From: Streptococcaceae bacterium AM104-57
Lineage (GTDB): Bacteria > Bacillota > Bacilli > Lactobacillales > Streptococcaceae
Length of the DNA: 10,647 nucleotides
Direction of reading: 5' to 3'
Assembly (NCBI GenBank): GCA_027659245.1
Contig: JAQDPW010000037.1
Span: forward strand, 1 to 10,647
In this document: positions 6,505 through 10,647 of the stretch, piece after piece
How the letters are laid out: each line of letters opens with the position of its first letter
Numbering within the stretch: position 1 is the first letter of the stretch
Notes under the pieces: model-generated
Databases searched by the model: none
Told to the model about the DNA's origin: nothing
Seen by the model: the letters and a program-made list of their open reading frames with translations, nothing else
Program-made: the position numbers and the translations under genes

Positions 6505-6610
6505 GATTTTTCTCCTTCCCATTTATCCCCAAATAAATTCCTCATATATTTATAGATGACTATTTTCATAAATGTCGCTAAACTCCCCCAAAGTTCACAC
6601 TAATATCAAG

Positions 6611-6955
6611 TCACCATCTATCTTGAAGATTACACTCCTCAATGTATTCTAACCAGGCATCAATGGTGGGGAAAACTTCCCTTTGTTCCCATCCTGAATC
6701 AGCAAAGTCATGGATGATATGCACTAGAGTACTATCAACATCTTCAAAACAGGCGATATCATCATTATCACCTCTCCTTGCAAATGGATATAATGTTCGC
6801 TCAGGATATCTTGTTTGAAGACCTCGAAATCTTCTCACTGTTTCATCGTCATTCATCAAGTACCATACACCAAAATCAACCCTACCTTCGGAAACTAAAT
6901 CCTTTAATGATTGTGGATAGGAAAAGAAAGAATGCTTAAATGTAATATCTGACAT
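6611..6955 (-). CDS. Short SUKH-like (SMI1/KNR4-like) protein, probable immunity protein
   Basis: A 114-residue acidic soluble protein. The central part, LYPFARRGDNDDIACFE (residues about 56-72), and the following VHIIHDFADSGWEQREVFPT with DAWLEYIEE resemble a recurring group of SMI1/KNR4-like proteins in which an R-x-D-N-D-D-x-A-C-F/W motif precedes a HDFAS.GWE strand and a closing helix. I make this assignment from memory and consider it probable, not certain. The start ATG (6953-6955) has AGGGGG seven bases upstream. It lies directly downstream of the DUF6881-like gene. No enzyme motif or signal peptide is visible. Confidence 0.7.
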   Translation of the reverse strand: MSDITFKHSFFSYPQSLKDLVSEGRVDFGVWYLMNDDETVRRFRGLQTRYPERTLYPFARRGDNDDIACFEDVDSTLVHIIHDFADSGWEQREVFPTIDAWLEYIEECNLQDRW

Positions 6956-6999
6956 GAATGTTCCCCCTTGTTACTATTGAAAAAAACAGCAAATACTGG

Positions 7000-7320
7000 T
7001 TACCTTTCTGCCCATCTAGCTAATTTGATACAATAATCTTCGATTAAAGCTTCTGTGTCATACATTTTTAGAATGTTCTCAAAATCTATCGCTGATATTT
7101 CAGACACATCAAACTCACCTGTAGCATTTATTGCATCAAAATCACTTGGGTATGGAGCTTCTCCCAACTCCAAGGGTGTCCGAGTATCAAAGTAAGCTAC
7201 GTGTCCATTATGGTAGATATCTAATCGTTTCGTTTCATAGCGCTCCTCGTCTATTTCAGAATACATTATAATCGGATCACAGTCATTCGTATGATTCCAA
7301 ATTGTTTTATAATACAACAT
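7000..7320 (-). CDS. DUF6881-like protein
   Basis: A 106-residue acidic protein that fits the DUF6881 pattern: a first strand with K-x-x-W (YYKTIWNHTN), then DPIIMYSEIDEERYETKRLDI with a glycine turn (YHNGHVAYFD), LGEAPYPS and the closing DVSEISAIDFENILKMYD helix. Members are small single-domain proteins that often lie in toxin-immunity loci; their biochemical role is not established to my knowledge. The start ATG (7318-7320) has a strong GGGAGG six bases upstream. An upstream frame (7307-7387) overlaps its first codons. The C-terminal tail EDYCIKLARWAER is longer than the core family pattern I remember. Confidence 0.75.
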   Translation of the reverse strand: MLYYKTIWNHTNDCDPIIMYSEIDEERYETKRLDIYHNGHVAYFDTRTPLELGEAPYPSDFDAINATGEFDVSEISAIDFENILKMYDTEALIEDYCIKLARWAER

Positions 7321-7387
7321 ACAAATCCTCCCTAATTTCCCTACTATCTATCCAGTCTAAATCTTCTTTCTTTAGATACCGCCCATA
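7307..7387 (-). other. 26-codon relic frame overlapping the start of the DUF6881-like gene
   Basis: This minus-strand frame reads YGRYLKKEDLDWIDSREI, REDLYVVL and stops at a TAA (7307-7309) just inside the DUF6881-like gene, whose ATG lies in another frame. It has strongly protein-like composition but no start codon, being cut by a TGA on its upstream side. It looks like the last codons of a lost gene that was once coupled to the DUF6881-like gene. The spacer 7388-7498 shows nothing further. Confidence 0.25.
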
Positions 7388-7498
7388 TCATAAGCTAGGC
7401 AAGTCTTTCGTTCAATCTACTCAGTGATGACATTATCCACTAAGAAAACTGCAATCCCCCATTTCTATGTGGCATTAGTAACAGTAAACTGTACAAGG

Positions 7499-7927
7499 TC
7501 ATCCATAAAATTCAATTTCCCAAGCAGTACTATCGTATATTTCCAATCTTACTTGCAAAGCTTCTGTACCTTTTTCTATCGTTTCAAATTCAACAGGATT
7601 TGTAGAGGAAACAACTATTAAATTATTTATATCCTCTATTCCCTTTGAAAATTTTAAAAGTCCATCCCAACTCATCGGATAGCCATATTTTGACTTTAAG
7701 ACTAAATCTTCAAATTCTGGCATAGGCAGATTATTGGGAGCTTTTCCTACAGCATCACATTCAAAGATATACCAATCTTCATGATTAGATGGTATTTGGG
7801 AAAGAATCTCAAAAAAAGTCAGCTTTTGATTATCCTTTAACAATTGTCCACTTATTTTCAACTCGTATTCTCCAAATTTTCTGTGATAAGGTCCATCTAC
7901 AATTCTCTCATCTGTCACACGGTCCAA
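7499..7927 (-). CDS. Hypothetical protein, 5' end uncertain, likely immunity type
   Basis: An acidic soluble protein of about 140 residues that I do not recognise. Visible parts are YHRKFGEYELKISGQL near the start, DWYIFECDAVGKAPNNLP in the middle, FEDLVLKSKYGYPMSWDGLL, and a closing beta region LQVRLEIYDSTAWEIEFYG. The start is doubtful: there is no ATG in the first part, and neither the TTG (7925-7927) nor the GTG (7916-7918) has a ribosome binding site. A different frame (7908-7988, containing IKPALKVAIGTSLSK) runs through this zone. I suspect that recombination replaced the original 5' end, which would leave a truncated or poorly expressed gene. The context suggests an immunity protein. 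Confidence 0.55.
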   Translation of the reverse strand: MDRVTDERIVDGPYHRKFGEYELKISGQLLKDNQKLTFFEILSQIPSNHEDWYIFECDAVGKAPNNLPMPEFEDLVLKSKYGYPMSWDGLLKFSKGIEDINNLIVVSSTNPVEFETIEKGTEALQVRLEIYDSTAWEIEFYG

Positions 7928-7974
7928 AACACAGTTTACTAAGACTTGTTCCGATAGCTACTTTTAAAGCAGGT

Positions 7975-8391
7975 TTAATGGCTCCCACCTACTAGGCTAG
8001 TAAACCAATCATCATAAAATTGTTTCTGTTCTGCGACACTGACACAGTTTAAGTTTGGTTTATCTTGGTCAAAAATCTCATAAACATTGTCTAAACTGGC
8101 TTGTTTTCCCATTTCTAAGAAATAGGCTTTTTCTCCCCCAAAATTCATCTGCATCGGAGATGGAAATACACACTTGTCAGCTCCATTACATTGTAGAATC
8201 CCGCCTTCTTTCTCCAAATCCAGACGATAGTTCGTAAGCGCCTCGAAGAAAGAGTCGGCTTCATAGCGTTCAAAACCCGAATCTCTATCAATATCAAGAA
8301 TACATAATTCTTCGCTATCTCTAATAAAAATCTGACACGTTTCTATTCTATTATCATTTTTATAATAAATTGGCAATAAAACTACTCTCAT
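7975..8391 (-). CDS. Hypothetical protein of a family common in immunity loci
   Basis: A 138-residue soluble protein. The central segment GGILQCNGADKCVFPSPMQ, then GGEKAYFLEMGKQASLDNV, YEIFD, and the closing CVSVAEQKQFYDDWF reproduce a pattern I remember from small Firmicute proteins near immunity genes (C-x-GA...V-x-PS-x-M...G..AY.L..G.QA...DLV.IFD, then SV.EQ..F...W). These are normally annotated only as hypothetical. The start ATG (8389-8391) has GAGGTG five to six bases upstream, and overlaps the TGA of a short upstream frame. It is a full-length, ordinary-looking gene. Function is inferred from context. Confidence 0.7.
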   Translation of the reverse strand: MRVVLLPIYYKNDNRIETCQIFIRDSEELCILDIDRDSGFERYEADSFFEALTNYRLDLEKEGGILQCNGADKCVFPSPMQMNFGGEKAYFLEMGKQASLDNVYEIFDQDKPNLNCVSVAEQKQFYDDWFTSLVGGSH

Positions 8392-8452
8392 TTCCCACCT
8401 CTGCTGATTTTATGTAATAACTTGAATAAGATGATCAACTTTTGGGATAGAC

Positions 8453-8680
8453 TTAATAAACTGCAAGATCATTCCATCTTTCTAATAGGGTCTCACCATC
8501 GATTAATGGTGCTGATAAAAGTTCCTTTGGGCTATAAAAAATGTGATAGTCTTCCTTAGAAACCGTAAAATATAACTCCCCTAAGTCTTTCCTTTGACTG
8601 ATATAAAACTTTCTATCTTGATAATATAGAACAAACTCTTCCCCATAGGATAATAATTTTTTAAAAAAATCATATGACAT
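8453..8680 (-). CDS. Small hypothetical protein, probable immunity type
   Basis: A 75-residue acidic protein with a two-part pattern: MSYDFFKKLLSYGEEFVLYY with DRKFYISQ (a helix followed by a strand pair) and FYSPKELLSAPLIDGETLLE with RWNDLAVY. From memory, similar streptococcal hypothetical proteins show GEEFxFYY..K.YWIS, then a short helix and IDGKTLLEIWNDI. I start it at the ATG 8678-8680 on that basis. The frame is open to an ATG at 8696-8698 and a GTG at 8735-8737; none of the three has a convincing ribosome binding site. A frame upstream ends in a TGA (8685-8687) four bases before this ATG, which would allow coupled translation. Its role is inferred from context. Confidence 0.6.
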   Translation of the reverse strand: MSYDFFKKLLSYGEEFVLYYQDRKFYISQRKDLGELYFTVSKEDYHIFYSPKELLSAPLIDGETLLERWNDLAVY

Positions 8681-8805
8681 ATCTTCATCTCGTTCCATTA
8701 TTACTAAATTGACCTCTCCATTGTATCCATTCACCACAAGTGCCAGCTGGAGGAATTCCTTATCTTTTTGGTATTACTTTCAACCTCACTATTAATTGAA
8801 TACAT

Positions 8806-9222
8806 TTATGACTTATTCCTCCAGAAAAAATCATGTTCTGATCGTTTGATTCTTTCAACAGTAACATCCCTAGAAATGATATTGAACTTGACTAATCCTT
8901 CTAAAACTATCTTGGTTTGAAAAAAACTGTCATCGTAATATTCAAGAGATATCTCTTGACAGGTATACAAGTGATTTTGTGTAAAATCTTTGACTTTAAA
9001 TTTTTTGCGATTTCGAGCATCCGTCTCATAATTCAATGCTGCACAAGCAAGGAAACTGACTTTCCAACATTCCTCTAAATCTACTTTATTCTCATGATAA
9101 CTTTCTATATATAGATGAACTTCATCACCAAAATATAATATTTGTAAATCTAGAATCCGACCATCCCAATAGTCCGTCTGATTTATCTTATCTTGTTTTT
9201 CCCTTATTTCAAATTCTCTCAT
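8806..9222 (-). CDS. Hypothetical protein, paralogue of 6076-6504
   Basis: A 138-residue soluble protein of the same unnamed family as 6076-6504. Aligned segments are TDYWDGRILDLQILYFGDEV (residues about 16-35), CWKVSFLACAALNYETDA, CQEISLEYYDD, SRDVTVERI and DFFW close to the end. The N-terminal half is the better conserved; the middle differs by a short insertion and many substitutions, so this is an old duplication or separate acquisition. The ATG (9220-9222) has GAAGGAA six bases upstream. It would be the first intact gene downstream of the promoter at 9851-9879. The function and the cognate toxin are unknown; array position suggests immunity. Confidence 0.75.
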   Translation of the reverse strand: MREFEIREKQDKINQTDYWDGRILDLQILYFGDEVHLYIESYHENKVDLEECWKVSFLACAALNYETDARNRKKFKVKDFTQNHLYTCQEISLEYYDDSFFQTKIVLEGLVKFNIISRDVTVERIKRSEHDFFWRNKS

Positions 9223-9264
9223 GTCTATTTCCTTCGCTTATTACAGTAACAACTACCATTCCGA

Positions 9265-9369
9265 TTATGTCATCGCTACCATGGATATGCAGCAGTTTTT
9301 TGCCCTATCAAAGTCGTACTCTAGTCTTCGACCTTTGGTGTTCTGATTGATTTCAGTTTGATCTGAATC
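9265..9369 (-). other. Short open frame overlapping the end of the Imm70-like pseudogene
   Basis: A 34-codon frame between a TAG (9370-9372) and a TAA (9265-9267) reads TEINQNTKGRRLEYDFDRAK, NCCISMVAMT. It overlaps the end of the Imm70-like pseudogene in another frame and has no start. It may belong to a neighbouring lost gene or be chance. The rest of 9223-9264 shows nothing. Confidence 0.15.
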
Positions 9370-9814
9370 CTATCGTCAAAAATACTTATAAGTCTTAAAA
9401 ATTTTGTCACTTTAAAAGCACCATAGATATTCTTAATTGCCAAAGTATCCGAATTCTCAAACTTCAATAGTCACTTAAAATCAATCTTCCTCTCATAATG
9501 AAGCAAACAAGGAAACCTACCAAGTAGAGATCTCAACACTTTTTCCACAGAACTTGCAGGTTCAAAGCCACAAACATTATCATAAGACGATAATTTGCTA
9601 AACTCTATACGAATACTCTGTAGTTCGAGTAGACAATTCTTTCAATAATATACTGAAAATCTCCCCTGATACAATTCATTCATAAGGGTTGGATGACGAC
9701 TACCCCAATTTGAATGTTCAAGACGGATAAAGACTGTTAAAAAAAGGAATTCAAAACCCAATTGTCTAATAGATCAATCCAACCTTGAAGGCAAGTGACA
9801 TCGTAATCCCTCAT
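9321..9814 (-). pseudogene. Decayed Imm70-like immunity gene
   Basis: Read from the ATG at 9812-9814: MRDYDVTCLQGWIDLLDNWV, LNSFF, then a frameshift inside a run of seven T (minus strand), after which LTVFIRLEHSNWGSRHPTLM, NELYQGRFS follows. This resembles the Imm70 pattern SFFsTv..LE..gWGSr.P.LMNELYqG as I remember it. One extra T in the run would restore the frame. A TGA then interrupts, and LLELQSIRIEFSKLS matches the next Imm70 helix. A further stretch (VEKVLRSLLGRFPCLLHYER) is unlike the usual PPWG-containing C-terminus; after another TGA the frame runs on to a TAG at 9321-9323. One frameshift and two nonsense codons make it non-functional. The family call is probable. Confidence 0.6.
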
Positions 9815-9850
9815 CAATTTATTTCAACAGAGAATCTCTTATTCTAAGCT

Positions 9851-9879
9851 ATTATAGCATTCTTTCAAGTAAAGTTGTA
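9851..9879 (-). promoter_or_regulatory. Promoter with extended -10 for the leftward array
   Basis: On the minus strand TACAAC (9874-9879) lies 17 bases upstream of a perfect TATAAT (9851-9856), which is preceded by TGC, an extended -10 (TGnTATAAT). The predicted start is near 9844, just upstream of the Imm70-like pseudogene. It is the best promoter I see in the window and could drive the whole array down to 299. The -35 is a poor match, which the extended -10 would compensate. Confidence 0.55.
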
Positions 9880-9900
9880 TGGGCTTTTCTAAAATTCATC

Positions 9901-9919
9901 AAAAAACACCTCGTGGTGT
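9901..9919 (-). terminator. Short hairpin terminator before the array promoter
   Basis: On the minus strand ACACC (9919-9915), loop ACGA and GGTGT (9910-9906) form a 5-bp stem followed by at least five T (9905-9901). The stem is short, so strength is uncertain. Its place between gene 10087-10560 and the promoter at 9851-9879 is sensible for ending the upstream transcript. Confidence 0.4.
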
Positions 9920-10086
9920 GAACCATGAAGCGTTTCGAAAGGTTGGTGCAGTCGTATTGGTTAACCTTTTGAGGCAAGTAACTTTGTCAGGTTGCAGAAC
10001 AATTTCGTATAGAAACAAGATCTGAGTGCTCCTCTGTATTAAGTGTAAAATACTTTATAAGTTCAATGGAAGCTATTCATGTTAAG
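9920..10086. other. Spacer without a recognisable gene
   Basis: I find no gene here. Short frames on both strands read coherently for 20 to 40 codons but have stops and no start sites. The composition looks like old coding or IS debris, which I cannot assign. Confidence 0.3.
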
Positions 10087-10560
10087 CTAAACAATTTTCA
10101 TCACCTTAAAGTGCCCCTCTGGATAATTGCCTTGATAGCCAACTGGAATGTAGCCTCCCTCATAAATCAAAAGCAAATCATCATGAAAGGCAGACTCTAT
10201 CCCAAAATCATCTTGCAGTAATTTATAATTTCTAAGAGTGCTTAAATCAAATAAAATCGAATCTATGCATGTCTGTGGCAAAAAATTTCTCTGTAAGTAT
10301 TCTTTTAATATAGGGTCAATAGATTTACGAAAGTAGGCTGCATTTTCATTCCAGATTTTTCCTATTCCAGATCTAACCTGACCTTTGTTCTTAAGTAAGA
10401 ATTCACTACGAAATTCCCAAACAAGCTCTTCCCATTCACTAGATTCTATATATTGCAATCCTTCAGTCCTATCTAATATTTCTATCTTAAAGGGAATTTC
10501 CACATTACCTTCTCTAAAACACTCAAGAATATACTTCATATCCATATATTTTTCTTTCAT
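10087..10560 (-). CDS. Hypothetical protein, probable immunity type, upstream region cut by IS end
   Basis: A 157-residue acidic soluble protein that I do not recognise as a named family. It begins MKEKYMDMKYILECFREGNV, has a helical middle (EWEELVWEFRSEFLLKN) and ends with DDLLLIYEGGYIPVGYQGNY, PEGHFKVM. That closing pattern (LLLIYExGYxPVGYxGxYPxG) is one I have seen in small proteins of immunity loci. The start ATG (10558-10560) has GAGG ten bases upstream, a slightly long spacing. The IS end begins only 30 bases upstream of the gene, so its native promoter is probably lost and I see no replacement. Transcription would stop at the hairpin 9901-9919. Confidence 0.7.
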   Translation of the reverse strand: MKEKYMDMKYILECFREGNVEIPFKIEILDRTEGLQYIESSEWEELVWEFRSEFLLKNKGQVRSGIGKIWNENAAYFRKSIDPILKEYLQRNFLPQTCIDSILFDLSTLRNYKLLQDDFGIESAFHDDLLLIYEGGYIPVGYQGNYPEGHFKVMKIV

Positions 10561-10590
10561 TTTTAAAAAACCTCATTTCTTTTTCGATAA

Positions 10591-10647
10591 TGAACTGCAC
10601 CCCAAAAGTTAGACAGAAAAAATCTAACTTTTGGGGTATTTTTATTA
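10591..10647 (+). mobile_element. Right copy of the 57-bp inverted repeat; IS3-family (IS150 group) end
   Basis: This is the exact reverse complement of 1-57. The tip TGAACTGCACC is at 10591 and the IS body would extend rightward out of the window. The same 15-bp stem with a T-rich tail is present, here oriented to stop rightward transcription entering the IS. Perfect identity over 57 bases, beyond the terminal repeat proper, implies two recent copies of the same IS end in opposite orientation. Confidence 0.7.

Noticed and set aside
7424..7621. Plus-strand 65-codon frame
   Set aside because: Mostly antisense to 7499-7927 and without a binding site or recognisable product.
7789..8237. Plus-strand frames at 7789-7995 and 8055-8237
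   Set aside because: Both are antisense to supported minus-strand genes and show no coding signals.
8388..8465. Short frame ending on the start of gene 7975-8391 as ATGA
   Set aside because: Another frame in the same 60 bases is equally open, so in this AT-rich spacer I cannot separate it from chance.
9221..9346. Plus-strand 41-codon frame MSISFAYYSNNYHSDYVIAT
   Set aside because: Its ATG only arises because it overlaps the minus-strand start codon; no binding site, and it is antisense to relic sequence.
10385..10612. Plus-strand 75-codon frame running into the right IS end
   Set aside because: Antisense to gene 10087-10560, serine-rich shadow of the opposite strand, ends inside the inverted repeat.
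1..10647. CRISPR array, tRNA, rRNA, riboswitch or origin
   Set aside because: I saw no regularly spaced repeats, no cloverleaf-like segments and no conserved RNA motifs. The only clear repeats are the terminal inverted copies and the 45-bp pair.

Overview
The window looks like a 10.6 kb piece of an accessory locus from a low-GC Firmicute, most likely a Streptococcus. The reasons are strong AGGAGG-type ribosome binding sites, AT-rich codon use, a decayed transposase whose N-terminus reads like streptococcal IS256-family enzymes, and terminal sequences that look like IS150-group (IS3 family) ends. The species assignment is inference.

The window is bounded exactly by a perfect 57-bp inverted repeat (1-57 and 10591-10647). 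The IS tips face inward, so the two IS bodies would lie outside the window in opposite orientations. Each repeat contains a 15-bp stem with a T-rich tail on the outer side. On the left this can terminate leftward transcription of the whole array.

Everything convincing between the repeats is on the minus strand: fifteen small genes (about 75 to 215 codons) with no signal peptides, no membrane proteins, no enzymes and no toxins. The recognisable ones are immunity-protein families of polymorphic toxin systems: a SMI1/KNR4 (SUKH) protein at 299-862, a GAD-like plus Tdi1-type protein at 2534-3073, an Imm11-like protein at 3305-3952, a second Tdi1-type protein at 4646-5179, a SUKH-like short protein at 6611-6955, a DUF6881-like protein at 7000-7320, and a decayed Imm70-like gene at 9321-9814. 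Two genes (6076-6504 and 8806-9222) are diverged paralogues of one unnamed family. The remaining genes are unknown but have the same size, orientation and packing. I read the locus as an orphan immunity bank, protecting the cell against toxins of competing strains (LXG/type VII or similar), rather than as a complete toxin-immunity operon.

Layout from right to left (the direction of transcription): one gene at 10087-10560 cut off from its upstream region by the IS end; a small hairpin terminator (9901-9919); a promoter with an extended -10 (9851-9879); the Imm70-like pseudogene; then the array down to 299. The spacers are mostly gene debris: an IS256-family relic (about 4103-4494), a repeated 45-bp coding relic (4034-4078 and 5516-5560), a decayed frame at 5309-5593, one at 1720-1863, and several short frames that end on or beside the start codon of the next gene. 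This debris fits repeated recombination that drops toxin tails and keeps immunity genes.
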